NCBI RefSeq assembly: GCF_050485565.1
Contig: NZ_JBJHBQ010000001.1
Span: forward strand, 248,001 to 312,000
DNA length: 64,000 bases
Source of the DNA: Glycocaulis sp050485565
Lineage (GTDB): Bacteria; Pseudomonadota; Alphaproteobacteria; Caulobacterales; Maricaulaceae
Reading direction: 5' to 3'
This document shows, in pieces, positions 27,745 through 37,511 of the stretch; position 1 is the stretch's first letter; every line of letters starts with the position of its first letter. A model generated the notes under the pieces. That model was given only the letters and a program-made list of their open reading frames with translations, did no database searches and was not told where the DNA came from. The translations under genes were made by a program, and so were the position numbers.

Positions 27745-28572
27745 ATGGCCCGCCGTCTGGTTATCGTAACAGGAGCCTCCTCAGGCATCGGGGCCGCGTT
27801 CGCGCGCGAGTTTGCCAGCAAGGGCTGGGATCTGGCTCTGGTCGCCCGCCGCGAAGACCGGCTGAAAGAGCTGGCCGAGGAGATGAAGGCGCGCTTCGGC
27901 GTGGACAGCCTCATCATCGCGGCAGACCTCTCCAAGGCGAGCGCGCCCAAGGAGATCGTCAAAGCGGTCGAAGATGCGGGCCGCCAGGTTGACGGCCTCG
28001 TCAACAATGCCGGCGCGGGCCAGCCGGGCCATTTCATCGAGACCAAATGGACCGATCAGGCGCGCTTTTTACAGCTCATGGTCACCAACTATCTTGCCCT
28101 CGCCCATCTGGTAGCGCCGGGCATGGCGGAGCGCGGCTTTGGCCGGATCATCAACGTCTCATCGGTCTCGGCCCTTCTGCCGAGCGCGAACGCGCATACC
28201 CGTTTTTCCGGCACGCTCTATCCGGGCGCCAAGAGCCTGCTGATCAAGTTCTCCGAAGCGCTGCATCTGGAGCTGTCGGGCAAGAACGTGCATGTGAGTG
28301 CGGTAGCGCCGGGCTATACATGGTCTGAATTTCATGACGTGAACGGCGCGCGAGCGACCGTCTCGCAAATGCCGAAATTCTGGATGCTGACGGCAGAGGA
28401 AGTCGCAACGGCAGGGTATGACGCGGTAGAGCGCGGCATCGTGCTGCGGGTGCCGGGCGCCTGGTACAAATTCCTCACCGCCCTGTCCAAAGTCCTGCCC
28501 GACCCGGTGGGCCGGGCCATCATGCGCGCGCAGGAAAAGCGCATGGCAGCGCGGGCCGGAGCGAGCCAGTGA
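27745..28572 (+). CDS. SDR family oxidoreductase
   Basis: Classical short-chain dehydrogenase of 275 residues. The cofactor motif TGASSGIG is at residues 9-16, the NNAG motif near residue 91, Ser in NVSSVSALLP and the catalytic YPGAK (YxxxK) near 161-165. A basic residue pair after beta-strand 2 (VARREDR) suggests NADPH preference. The C-terminal portion continues past the usual SDR end with a hydrophobic stretch (VPGAWYKFLTALSKVLPDPV), as in ketoacyl-reductase-like or DltE-type SDRs. It is translationally coupled to pyrF by a 4-base GTGA overlap. Substrate unknown. Confidence 0.87.
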   Translation: MARRLVIVTGASSGIGAAFAREFASKGWDLALVARREDRLKELAEEMKARFGVDSLIIAADLSKASAPKEIVKAVEDAGRQVDGLVNNAGAGQPGHFIETKWTDQARFLQLMVTNYLALAHLVAPGMAERGFGRIINVSSVSALLPSANAHTRFSGTLYPGAKSLLIKFSEALHLELSGKNVHVSAVAPGYTWSEFHDVNGARATVSQMPKFWMLTAEEVATAGYDAVERGIVLRVPGAWYKFLTALSKVLPDPVGRAIMRAQEKRMAARAGASQ

Positions 28573-29258
28573 GCGCCGATGCCCGCCTGATCACCGCGCT
28601 CGACCTGCCGACGATCGACGAAGCGAAAAAGCTCGTGGCCGCGATTGGCGATGCGGGCTGTTTCTACAAGATCGGCCTGCAGCTTTTCCCGCTGGGCGGG
28701 ATGGAGCTGTGCCGCGAACTGAAAACCGCTGGCCACGGCGTGTTCCTCGATTTAAAGCTGCACGACATCTCCGCCACGGTGGAAAAGGCCACGCGCTCCA
28801 TCGCGCCTTCAGGGGCCGATTACCTGACCATCCATGCCGAACCGCCGGTCATGCGCGCCGCGCACAAGGGCCGGGAAGGGACGGATTTGAAGCTCCTCGC
28901 CGTCACCGTGATGACCTCCTATGACGATGCGATGCTCAAGGAGATGGGCTTTGCCTATGGTGCGCGCGATCTCGTCCTGATGCGTACCGAGCAGGCGCTG
29001 GAGGCGGGCTGCGATGGCGTTATCGCGTCTGCCCATGAAGCGGCAGAACTGCGCGCCCGCTTCGGCGACGGCTTTGACATCGTCACTCCCGGCATCCGCC
29101 CGGCGGGCAGCGCGGCGGACGATCAGGCGCGTATCGCGACACCGGCGGAGGCTATCTCCATGGGTGCCACCCGTATCGTGGTGGGCCGGCCTGTCAATGC
29201 CGCCCCCGACCCGCGCAAAGCCGCGCAGGCGATCAATGTGGAGATGGCGGGGGGGTAG
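28569..29258 (+). CDS. pyrF: Orotidine 5'-phosphate decarboxylase
   Basis: Final step of UMP biosynthesis; 229 residues forming a TIM barrel. The catalytic DxKxxD array is visible in FLDLKLHDISATVEKA. The phosphate-binding end carries TPGIRPAGS and IVVGRPVNAAPDPRKAA. The start is GTG, inside the GTGA overlap with the upstream SDR stop, so it is the second gene of an operon. A large convergent gap holding repeats and a bidirectional terminator follows. Confidence 0.96.
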   Translation: MSADARLITALDLPTIDEAKKLVAAIGDAGCFYKIGLQLFPLGGMELCRELKTAGHGVFLDLKLHDISATVEKATRSIAPSGADYLTIHAEPPVMRAAHKGREGTDLKLLAVTVMTSYDDAMLKEMGFAYGARDLVLMRTEQALEAGCDGVIASAHEAAELRARFGDGFDIVTPGIRPAGSAADDQARIATPAEAISMGATRIVVGRPVNAAPDPRKAAQAINVEMAGG

Positions 29259-29441
29259 TTATCTTTAGTGATGCTCCGCACCTCCGTGCGTCGCTTCCTC
29301 GCTTACGGGTTCGCAAAGCTCACCCTTCGCTGCGGGCGGCCGGTTGGCCTTGCGGCCCCCTGACGGGGCCGAATTGCCACCTCGGCGCGCAGCGTGGCAA
29401 GCGCGAACGCGCCCGCGACTGCCTGCCCCCGCGCAGGCGGG

Positions 29442-29480
29442 GGTTCGCGGAACATCGCAACGCGGATGCGTTGCGGAACT
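29442..29480. repeat. Intergenic repeat family 2, copy 1
   Basis: Shares about 38 bases with 54670-54709: TTCGCGGAACA, one variable base, then the hairpin CGCAACGC-GGAT-GCGTTGCG, ending in a short block finishing ACTAA. Both copies follow a CCCGCGACT segment. Both lie in convergent gaps just before a bidirectional terminator. Confidence 0.75.
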
Positions 29481-29538
29481 AACAGAGGCATGGGTCCCCC
29501 GCATGAAGCGGGGGATGACAACATCTCGCAACCAAACA

Positions 29539-29570
29539 AAAAGCCCCGGACATTGCTGTCCGGGGCTTTT
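29539..29570. terminator. Bidirectional intrinsic terminator, pyrF/trxA
   Basis: Stem GCCCCGGACA / TGTCCGGGGC (29543-29566) with loop TTGC, flanked by AAAA and TTTT. It can serve both convergent genes. Confidence 0.92.
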
Positions 29571-29593
29571 CACATCTCAGGCAAGCGAGGACG

Positions 29594-29914
29594 CTAGATC
29601 GTCTCGCTGATCCATTCCTCGATCTTGCCCTTGGCCATGGCGCCCACCTTGGTGGAAACCAGCTCGCCATTATTGAAGATCATCAGGGTGGGGATGCCGC
29701 GCACGCCATATTTGCCCGGCGTCATCGGATTTTCATCGATATTCACCTTGGCAATCGTGATCTTGCCGGAGTGCTCGGAAGCGATCTGATCGAGCGCAGG
29801 CGAAATCTGTTTACACGGCCCGCACCATTCGGCCCAGAAGTCCACGAGCACGGGGCCACCGGCCTTGAGAACATCGGTTTCGAAGGAATCGTCAGACACC
29901 GCTTTGGTCGCCAT
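29594..29914 (-). CDS. trxA: Thioredoxin
   Basis: A 106-residue cytoplasmic disulfide reductase, complete. The active site is FWAEWCGPCKQISP, the cis-Pro loop is GIPTLMIFNNGE, and the buried charge lies in the VLVDFWAEW strand. It is the last gene of the minus-strand cluster tsaE-amgK-murU-addB-addA-trxA, 75 bases after addA. The addA-trxA linkage recurs in alphaproteobacteria. Confidence 0.96.
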   Translation of the reverse strand: MATKAVSDDSFETDVLKAGGPVLVDFWAEWCGPCKQISPALDQIASEHSGKITIAKVNIDENPMTPGKYGVRGIPTLMIFNNGELVSTKVGAMAKGKIEEWISETI

Positions 29915-29989
29915 GGGCTTTCTCCCTTGGAAGGTTTAAGGCCAGCGCCCGCACATCGGCACGCCAGCCAGCCTTGATTGCCAGTACAC

Positions 29990-32900
29990 CTAGGAAGCCG
30001 CTCCCCCACGGTCAAGCGCGCCGGGCTGCGCGGCCAGTTCAAGCGCCGCATCCATCGCTGCATCGGGCAATGCCATAAGGCGGGCTGCGTCCGTCCACAC
30101 CAGCGCGCAATCGACCCGCCTGCCCGGATAAAGTGCACGCAGGAGCGCTCTATAGGCACCCATCTGCGCCAGATAGGCCGGTGCGACATCCGCCACGTCG
30201 GCAGGCGGCGGACGGTTGGTCTTGAAATCCACCACCAGCACGGCCTCCGGCGTGACCAACAGCCGGTCCACCTGACCATTGACGCGCACACCCGGCGGCA
30301 GGCCCGGCGCGGTGCCGCTTAAGGACACCTCGGCGCGCGAGCCCGGACCGAACAGGGCGGCAAATTGGGGATGATCGATGAGGGTGAGCGTTTCACGAGC
30401 AATGGCGCCACGCTCATCATCGCTGAGCGAAGGCTGGCGGGCGAGAAAATGTGCCGCCGCCTCATCGCGCCGGCCGGCTGCGATGTCGGGCAGTATCTGC
30501 AAGAGCTTGTGCACGAGCGTGCCACGCCGGAAGCGGTCGCGCCCCCCGTCGGCCAGCGGAGACAGGCCGGCAGGCTCGGCGCCCGCTTCCAGCCCCGCCA
30601 GCAGGCGCGAGGGCGCGATGGCACGGGCGGCGATGGACTCTGGCGGGGCAGGCGCGCGCAGCCAGGCGGGCTTCTCTACACGCTTGTCCTGCCCGTCCGC
30701 TTTCTTCTCCTCCTGGCGTGGATCGACGCCATAACGCCGGGCCTGAGAGGGGCTTTCCCATTCATAATGGGCGGCAATCTCATCGATGGCCGTGCCGACG
30801 CTGCGCCAGTCATCGCCCTGCCAGGCACTGGCCAGGCGGACATACCAGGAATTCTTGTCCGGCTTACCGGCATTGCCGTAGGCATGCCCGCACACGACCA
30901 GCCGGTCGCGCGCGCGCGTCATCGCCACGTAGAGCAGGCGGGCGGATTCGTTCTCCTGATCCTTCTTCCAGCCTTCGCGCAGCGCGGTGATGATATCAGG
31001 CGCGAACGCGTCATTCTCTGACCAGATCAGCCCGCTTTCCTCGTGATCTTCCAGCTGCGGATAGCGGTTGGAAGGCGGGCTGGTCGTATCGGGCAGGAAG
31101 ACGATGGGCGCTTCCAGCCCCTTGGCCGCATGCACCGTCATCACGCGCACCTCGTCGCGCCCGCCTTCGGGATCGCGTTTGAGCTGGCTGTCAGAGCGGG
31201 TAATGGCATCGACGAAACGGGCAAGCGAGGGCGCGCCTTCGCGTTCATGGGCGATGGCGCGGGAGAGAAACTCCTCCAGCGGATCACGAGCCTCCTCGCG
31301 CAGGCGGGCATAGATGCGCGCCGCGCGGCTCTCGCCAGTATCAGACGTCTCGCTCAAAAACCGTGCGAAGAAGGCATAAGGGGTCAGCGTATCGACGCGG
31401 GCGCGCACCGCCATCAATGCTGCTTTGGCATCAGCGAGGGCGGGATCATCGCTGCGCTGAAGCGCCTCCCACAGCGTGGCCTTGCGGTCATGGGCGAGGC
31501 GGAACAACACGTCCTCATCAATCGGCGGATGCTCCGAACGCAGGGGATGGAAGACCGGGCCTTTGAGCACTTCGGCCAGCGCCAGATCATCGCCCGGCTG
31601 CAGGGCAAAGCGCGCAAGCGAGAGCATGTCCTGCACGACCAGCTGTTCGGGCAGCACCATGCGGTCCGCGCCCGCCACCGGCACATCTTTTATCTTCAGT
31701 TGACGGATGATCTCGGAAAAAAGCCCGCTGCGCTGGCGCACCAGTATGACGATATCGCCGGGTGTTGCGGCGCGGCGTTCCCAGCCGCCCTTCTTCTCAT
31801 CCCACACCGTATCACCACGCTCGATGATACGCGCGATCTCCGTCGCCACCGCTTCGGCGAGCTGGTTGCGCGGGGAGTTGTAGCGGGCCTTGTCGACCGG
31901 GCCGTCCGCTTCCTCGTCAAGGCTGTCTTCCTCGCCCTTGGGCAGTCTGGGCGTGATGGGCCATATCTCCACGCAGCCGGGCGTACCGCGCCGGGCCGCC
32001 TCATGCCCGCGATAGGCCATGAAGGGATGGGTGCCGGTAGCGGGGCCTGCCTCCACCGTCTGTTCGCGGTCGTCGTGAAGCTTGGTGTCGGGCGGGCCGG
32101 GCAGGAATTTGGTTTCCAGACCCTTGCGAATATCAGCAAAGGCGAGATCGACCGCGCCAAGCACTTCAGGGGCCGAGCGGAAGGAGGTTTTCAGCTCCGG
32201 CCGGACAAAATCCAGCCGCGCGCCTTCGGCCAGACCGGCAAGCTTGGTTCCCTGCTCTATAAACCGGGCCGGATCAGCGTTCTGGAAGGAATAGATGGAC
32301 TGCTTCTCATCGCCCACGCAGAACACGGTGCGGGCAAGCTCAGCCGCCCGCTCGCGCCCCTCTCCGGCAAAAAACTCCGCCGACAGAGCATCGATGACAT
32401 CCCATTGCTCCGGCGCGGTGTCCTGCGCCTCGTCAACGAGGATATGGTCCAGCCCGCCATCGAGCTTGTAGCGCACCCAGGCCGCCATATCGGCAGTGCC
32501 AAGAAGGCGCGAGGCGCGCACCACCAGATCGGCGAAGTCCACCGCCCGCTCGCGAGCCAGCAGACGCTCATATTCGGTGATGAAGGCCCGCGCGAGGGTC
32601 AGGCTCGCCGATGTAAGCACGTGCAAGCGTGCAGCCGAGAGCTGGCGCAGCACCGCCTCCATGCGCGCGCGTTCGCTGCCTTCGGGACCGAAGAGATCAA
32701 TCAGTTCCGGGCAGACCGCAGTGGCGTCGCCAGTGTAGAGATGACTGGCCGCTGTGACCTTGTCCCGCTTGGCCGTCAGAATGTATCCGCAATAGCTTTC
32801 CCACGCCCGCCCGGTATCACCCGATCGCGCGGCCTCCAGCGCCGCATACAGATGAGGTGCTCCGCTTGTACTGCGTGACTTCGACGATCCTGCCAGCGCA

Positions 32901-33691
32901 TCCGCGCATCTTTGCAGGGCATCGATATCCAGCCCGGCGATGAAATCGGCTTTCAGGCGTGCTTCGTCCGTATCTGGATCGATCCCCAGCAAGCGCGCGG
33001 CTGCAGCGATCAGCGGACCGTCTCCCTGCGCCTGCTGGAACAGGTCTGACAGCCGGTGGCGATCGTGCGCGGCCTTCCTGAACACCGCCTCAAAGCCGGT
33101 CGGCCCGGCCCGGACGGTAATCTCCTCGATGGCGCGCGCGAGGCGGCCAGCCGGGTTCCGGCGCGCGTCCAGATACACCGCACGCTCGGCCTCAAGACGC
33201 ACCCGCGCGCTCTGGGCATCCTCCTGCGTGGAGAAGCCGGGCGGCAAGCCCGCCTCCAGCGGGAATTGCCGCAACAGGCTGTCACAGAAGGCATGCAGGG
33301 TCTGTATTTTCAGCCCGCCGGGCGTTTCCAGCGCGCGCGCAAACAGCTTCCTCGCCTCGGCAAGGCGGCGCGGATCGGTATCGGTGTCCTCTCCGGTCAG
33401 GTCTTTGAGCTGGGCCTGAAGCCCCTCATCGCCCATTACCGACCAGTCGCCCAGCTTGCGGAAAAGCCGGGTCTGCATCTCCCCTGCGGCGGCCTTGGTG
33501 AAGGTCACGCACAATATGCGATCCGGTGACACGCCCTCGAGCAAGAGGCGCGCTACCCTGTCCACCAGCACGCGCGTCTTGCCTGAGCCTGCATTGGCCT
33601 CCACGAACACGCTGGCGCGCGGATCAGCCGCCGCGCGCTGGGCGGCGGAGGCAAGGGCCGCGATGGCGGGGTCAAAGCCCGGCGCGCTCAT
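29990..33691 (-). CDS. addA: Double-strand break repair helicase-nuclease AddA
   Basis: UvrD-type helicase and nuclease subunit of AddAB, which processes double-strand ends for RecA loading; 1233 residues. Walker A is EANAGSGKTRVLVDR (about residues 31-45); further SF1 motifs include CVTFTKAAAGEM, HILVDEAQDTAPEQW, FCVGDEKQSIYSFQ and VRVMTVHAAKGLEAPIVFLPDT. The C-terminal PD-(D/E)xK nuclease domain ends with VLVVDFKTNR. The ATG overlaps the addB stop by 4 bases, so the two subunits are coupled in translation. Confidence 0.96.
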   Translation of the reverse strand: MSAPGFDPAIAALASAAQRAAADPRASVFVEANAGSGKTRVLVDRVARLLLEGVSPDRILCVTFTKAAAGEMQTRLFRKLGDWSVMGDEGLQAQLKDLTGEDTDTDPRRLAEARKLFARALETPGGLKIQTLHAFCDSLLRQFPLEAGLPPGFSTQEDAQSARVRLEAERAVYLDARRNPAGRLARAIEEITVRAGPTGFEAVFRKAAHDRHRLSDLFQQAQGDGPLIAAAARLLGIDPDTDEARLKADFIAGLDIDALQRCADALAGSSKSRSTSGAPHLYAALEAARSGDTGRAWESYCGYILTAKRDKVTAASHLYTGDATAVCPELIDLFGPEGSERARMEAVLRQLSAARLHVLTSASLTLARAFITEYERLLARERAVDFADLVVRASRLLGTADMAAWVRYKLDGGLDHILVDEAQDTAPEQWDVIDALSAEFFAGEGRERAAELARTVFCVGDEKQSIYSFQNADPARFIEQGTKLAGLAEGARLDFVRPELKTSFRSAPEVLGAVDLAFADIRKGLETKFLPGPPDTKLHDDREQTVEAGPATGTHPFMAYRGHEAARRGTPGCVEIWPITPRLPKGEEDSLDEEADGPVDKARYNSPRNQLAEAVATEIARIIERGDTVWDEKKGGWERRAATPGDIVILVRQRSGLFSEIIRQLKIKDVPVAGADRMVLPEQLVVQDMLSLARFALQPGDDLALAEVLKGPVFHPLRSEHPPIDEDVLFRLAHDRKATLWEALQRSDDPALADAKAALMAVRARVDTLTPYAFFARFLSETSDTGESRAARIYARLREEARDPLEEFLSRAIAHEREGAPSLARFVDAITRSDSQLKRDPEGGRDEVRVMTVHAAKGLEAPIVFLPDTTSPPSNRYPQLEDHEESGLIWSENDAFAPDIITALREGWKKDQENESARLLYVAMTRARDRLVVCGHAYGNAGKPDKNSWYVRLASAWQGDDWRSVGTAIDEIAAHYEWESPSQARRYGVDPRQEEKKADGQDKRVEKPAWLRAPAPPESIAARAIAPSRLLAGLEAGAEPAGLSPLADGGRDRFRRGTLVHKLLQILPDIAAGRRDEAAAHFLARQPSLSDDERGAIARETLTLIDHPQFAALFGPGSRAEVSLSGTAPGLPPGVRVNGQVDRLLVTPEAVLVVDFKTNRPPPADVADVAPAYLAQMGAYRALLRALYPGRRVDCALVWTDAARLMALPDAAMDAALELAAQPGALDRGGAAS

Positions 33692-36600
33692 GCCTCATCC
33701 TCCCCGTTGCTGCTCTCCTTGTCCGGCGCCGTCGACCATTCCTTGCGGCGGGCAAGATGATCGTAATCGCCATACTCATTGACGAATTTGCGCCGCGGCT
33801 GGCTATGATAGGGCGTGGACGGATTATCAAATTCGGCGATATAGCGCCCAAGCCGCTCCAGCGCGGCCTCAGCCAGCTCTTCAGGGCTGCGTGCCGGTTC
33901 GCCCTTGGGCGGCTGGTCGGTGATGCCGCGAACCTCGCCTGGCTTTTTGGTGCCTTTGACGCCGATATAGGCATAACCGGCAATCGGCCCGGCCGGAATA
34001 CCGTCAAATCCGCCGCCCGCCAGTATCGCGCCCTGCAAGGTGAGCTGCGGCGAGAATCCGGCCAGCACTTCCTTCGGGCTCGGGGTCTTTCCGGTCTTGA
34101 AATCGAGGATGTGATATCCGTCAGCACCGCTATCGATCCGGTCGGCTCTGGCCGTCAGGCGGAACGGGCCACCGGGCGCGCGAATATCGATCCGACCTTC
34201 AGCTTCAATGCCGTCTCTGGCCGGGAAAATGCCATTGGCGCGGCGCTCAGCCTCCCAGGCGACCACCCAGCTGGCCGCGTGGGAAAAGCGGGGCAGCTCG
34301 CTTCCCAGATCGCTTGGGGCAAACCCTGCCTCCAGCAGGGCAGCCTCGCCCAGCTCCACCAGCTGCGCATGCGCCGTTTCGGGGAGTCTGGGCCGGTCGC
34401 CCAGCTGGCGCGTCCATTGTTCCAGCGCCGCATGCCACGCCGTCCCACGCTCGGCGCCGCCGGGCTCCTGATCCAGCGGATCAAGCACTCTCAGCTTCAA
34501 TATCCGCTTTGCATAAACCGCATACGGATCACGTACCCATGTCTCCACGCCCGTGACCGGCATTTCGCGGGGGCGGGCGGCCAGAGGCGGGGTGGGCAAG
34601 GGCTCCGGCGCGGGCAACAGAACCCTTTCAGGGGTATCCAGCGCGCTGGCCAGCGCTGCATAATCAGGGTCCGGTTTCAGGGCATCTCCAACACGCTCCG
34701 CTCCCAGCTTGCCGCGCGCCAGCGTCTGCAGTCGCCACAGCCAGCGCGATGCGACCGTGGGTGCACCATCAGCCATGGTGGAGCGTGTAAGGATCACTTC
34801 TGCCGTAGAGGCAAGCTCGGCAAAATCGTGGGCGGAAAGGCCCAGCCTGCGTTCGGGAGAGGGCAGGCCGACTGCCTTGCGCATCCCGCGCGACAGGAAG
34901 GGATCGGCGGCCATGGCTTGCGGCCACACACCTTCGTTAAGCCCAGCCAAAATTACCAGATCAGCGTGAAGCAGGCGCGCTTCGAGCGGGCCGAGCAGGG
35001 CCAGTCTTGGATGCGTGCCGGAGCGCGGGCGCACGCGCCGTGCGCGCGCGGTTTCCAGCCATATCCGTGAGAAGGCCCGCAAGGACAACGGCGGCAGGGC
35101 GTCCGCCTCCTCCAGAAATTCCCGCATCAGCCCAGCGGCCTGCTCACCCGCCTCCCCGGCCCAGAGCCGGTCTGCCCCCGCCTGCGCCGCGCCGCGCGCC
35201 AGCGCTTCGCCGGCCTGCGCCAGAGCAGCTGCCCACACCCGCGCAGGCTGCTCACCCTCAAGGGTGAGGAGCGGAGTCAGGCCCTGCTCGATCTCATCTA
35301 TCAGTACACGCCATATATCCGGATCACGGTCCTTTATCCGTGCACGCACATCGCCCAGCGACTGGCCCGGCCTGCGCCCGCGCAAGCGCTTTGCCTCCAA
35401 AGCCGTCAGCGCCGCCATCAGGGCGGGGCGCAGCCGTCCAAGCGTGAACAGGGGCGAGACCCACAAGGCCGTCAGGGCCAGCGCCGAGCCGGGATCGCTC
35501 GCGGCTTCCAGCACACGGACAAGAAAGCTGCCCGGCGCCGTATCGCTCAAGGCTTCGCCCGCACTGTCATCCAGCCGGACATCAAAGCGCGCCATCTCGG
35601 TGGTGACACGCCGCGCCAGTGCGCGGTCCGGCGTGACCACCATGGCGGTACGCCCCGGAAATGTCAGCGTATGGCGCAAGGCCAGCGCAATCGCCCGTGC
35701 CTCGCTGGCCGGATCGCGCGCCTCAATGACGGAAAGCCCCTCAACGCCAAGACCCACGACATCACCGCCCCAGTCCCCGCTGAGCACCTCCAGCCGCTTC
35801 AGCCAGTCCGCCGTCTCGTCGGCCGGGCGCAGGGCTTCGGTCACCAGCCGGGCGCGCGCCTGCGCTTCCGTCACCGCCCGCTCGGTGGCTTGCGGATCCG
35901 CCTTTGACGGCTTCACCAGCGGCCACTCGCGCACATCCTTCCGGCTTATCCCGATGCGCTCGATAAGAGATTTCATCGCCCGCTGCGGATGACCGTCATC
36001 AATCGCGTTCCAGCTGGAATCGTCCATGAAACGGGCAAAGCCCGGCAGCACGACTGCCCCCTGCTCAAGCCTGCAGACCGTGGCCAGCAATTCAGCCGCC
36101 GCCGGAATGGAGCCTGTGGAGCCTGCCGCGATTACCGGGCCATCGGGCGGCACCTCGCGCCAGCGCGCGGCGAGCGCGGTGAGAAGCCCTGATCGGCGGC
36201 GGGCGGGATCCACCAGCCCCAACGCATCCAGATGCCGGGGCCAAGCCTCCAGCACGATGTCCAGGAACATCGCCGCTTCCTGCCGCCCCTGCGGCAGGGC
36301 GGCGCGCATCGCCTCGTCGAGACCCGACAGATCGTCAACGCCTTCAGAGGCAAATTCGTCCAGCAGGCCGGCCAGCGTATCGGCCAGCACCAGTGCGCCA
36401 TCGGGGCTCATCTCCCGGCCTGATGCCGTCTCGCGGGCGATGATGAGGCTGGCCAGTTCAAAGCGCCGCCGCGCCGCGCTGATGGCGGGCAGGGCGAGCG
36501 TGGCGAACTCGCCCGGCTCGAAGGGTGGTTCGTCTGCGTCCACATCGCCCAGTGGGCGGATCAGCGGCAGGATGGCGGCCGGAATGCCCTTTTGCGCCTG

Positions 36601-36792
36601 TATGGCGCTGAACGCCTCTCCCAGCGCCCGGCCCGCCCGGCGCGTCGGCAGCAGCACGGTAACGCCTGCCAGCGCCTCAGGTTCGGGGAAAGCCTCGGTG
36701 AGGGTGCGCGCCAGCGACAGGAGAAAATTGGCTGCGGGTGCCAGCGCGAAAACGCGCGGGGCAGGCGTATCAAAGATGATCCGGGCGCTCAT
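33688..36792 (-). CDS. addB: Double-strand break repair protein AddB
   Basis: Partner of AddA, 1034 residues: an inactivated SF1 helicase-like body plus a C-terminal nuclease domain with GTAWHAALEQW and the active-site motif YHILDFKTGKTPS. The N-terminal segment (VFALAPAANFLLSLARTL) lacks a Walker A lysine. I count only one Cys in the whole protein (in ATVCRLEQ), so the four-Cys iron-sulfur cluster of Bacillus-type AddB cannot form. The start MSARIIFDTP overlaps the murU stop by 4 bases; an upstream in-frame extension would lie inside murU and is rejected. Confidence 0.94.
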   Translation of the reverse strand: MSARIIFDTPAPRVFALAPAANFLLSLARTLTEAFPEPEALAGVTVLLPTRRAGRALGEAFSAIQAQKGIPAAILPLIRPLGDVDADEPPFEPGEFATLALPAISAARRRFELASLIIARETASGREMSPDGALVLADTLAGLLDEFASEGVDDLSGLDEAMRAALPQGRQEAAMFLDIVLEAWPRHLDALGLVDPARRRSGLLTALAARWREVPPDGPVIAAGSTGSIPAAAELLATVCRLEQGAVVLPGFARFMDDSSWNAIDDGHPQRAMKSLIERIGISRKDVREWPLVKPSKADPQATERAVTEAQARARLVTEALRPADETADWLKRLEVLSGDWGGDVVGLGVEGLSVIEARDPASEARAIALALRHTLTFPGRTAMVVTPDRALARRVTTEMARFDVRLDDSAGEALSDTAPGSFLVRVLEAASDPGSALALTALWVSPLFTLGRLRPALMAALTALEAKRLRGRRPGQSLGDVRARIKDRDPDIWRVLIDEIEQGLTPLLTLEGEQPARVWAAALAQAGEALARGAAQAGADRLWAGEAGEQAAGLMREFLEEADALPPLSLRAFSRIWLETARARRVRPRSGTHPRLALLGPLEARLLHADLVILAGLNEGVWPQAMAADPFLSRGMRKAVGLPSPERRLGLSAHDFAELASTAEVILTRSTMADGAPTVASRWLWRLQTLARGKLGAERVGDALKPDPDYAALASALDTPERVLLPAPEPLPTPPLAARPREMPVTGVETWVRDPYAVYAKRILKLRVLDPLDQEPGGAERGTAWHAALEQWTRQLGDRPRLPETAHAQLVELGEAALLEAGFAPSDLGSELPRFSHAASWVVAWEAERRANGIFPARDGIEAEGRIDIRAPGGPFRLTARADRIDSGADGYHILDFKTGKTPSPKEVLAGFSPQLTLQGAILAGGGFDGIPAGPIAGYAYIGVKGTKKPGEVRGITDQPPKGEPARSPEELAEAALERLGRYIAEFDNPSTPYHSQPRRKFVNEYGDYDHLARRKEWSTAPDKESSNGEDEA

Positions 36793-37511
36793 GCCCGCGA
36801 GCGTAGCCGATTCTCGACCTCGCGGTGCGTTTGCGGATCGCCGACATGCATCCAGAACGCGTCCATGACCTGCCCGGTCACGCGCCCCTGCGCCAGCGCC
36901 ACATCCCATATCCGGTTGGTGGAAAACGGCTGGCGCGGCCAGCCCGCCAGCACGCGCGGATGCATCACCTGCACGCCCGCATAAAAGAGCGGCTCGGTGC
37001 CGGCGGGCGCATCGCGGAAACGTTGCAGGCGGCCTTGCGCGTCCATGGCAAAATCGCCCGGTCCTTCCAGCCCCAGAAGATTCTCCCGGCGTGCCAGAAG
37101 CAGCCGGAAATCCATGTCTCTTGCATCAAACCCGTCTGCCAGCCGGGTCAGTTCCGCGCCGTCCTCATCGACCCAGAAGGCATCGATATTGGCGACAAAC
37201 ACCGGATCACCGCCCAGCAGGGGCGCGGCCTTTACCAGCCCGCCGCCGGTTTCGAGCAGCTGGTCTGTCTCATCGGAAACATGGATACGCGGCGCGCCAT
37301 CCCGGCTGGCCAGATGGGTCCGCATGCGCTCGGCAAAATGGTGGATATTGACCACCGCATCGGCGACGCCCGCCCGCGCCAGCGCATCGAGCGTCCAGTC
37401 AAGCAGGGCGCGGCCGCCCACCTCCACCAGCGCCTTGGGCCGGTCATCGGTCAAAGGGCGCATGCGCGTGCCCAGCCCTGCAGCCATCACCATGGCGCGC
37501 GCCGGCCTCAT
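36789..37511 (-). CDS. murU: MurNAc-1-phosphate uridylyltransferase (MurU-like)
   Basis: Nucleotidyltransferase of 240 residues. The signature AAGLGTRMRPLTDDRPKAL is at the N-terminus, with VFVANIDAFW (metal-binding region) in the middle. In the Pseudomonas cell-wall recycling shunt, MurU makes UDP-MurNAc from MurNAc-1-P, the product of the AmgK kinase encoded directly upstream. This bypasses de novo MurA/MurB and gives intrinsic fosfomycin tolerance. The start overlaps the amgK stop and the end overlaps the addB start, both by 4 bases. Assignment rests on the amgK pairing; other sugar-1-P uridylyltransferases are the alternative. Confidence 0.88.
   Translation of the reverse strand: MRPARAMVMAAGLGTRMRPLTDDRPKALVEVGGRALLDWTLDALARAGVADAVVNIHHFAERMRTHLASRDGAPRIHVSDETDQLLETGGGLVKAAPLLGGDPVFVANIDAFWVDEDGAELTRLADGFDARDMDFRLLLARRENLLGLEGPGDFAMDAQGRLQRFRDAPAGTEPLFYAGVQVMHPRVLAGWPRQPFSTNRIWDVALAQGRVTGQVMDAFWMHVGDPQTHREVENRLRSRA

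Larger units (their letters stand above)
29259..29593. other. Gene-free convergent gap between pyrF and trxA
   Basis: Holds no credible gene. It contains GC-rich short palindromes, one copy of a CGCAACGC/GCGTTGCG repeat (29442-29480), a CCCCCGC/GCGGGGG hairpin (29494-29514) and a bidirectional terminator (29539-29570). The composition resembles accumulated palindromic repeats rather than decayed coding sequence. Confidence 0.7.

Noticed and set aside
31043..32878. 611-codon plus-strand open frame opposite addA
   Set aside because: Antisense of conserved helicase motifs; no ribosome site and no domain.
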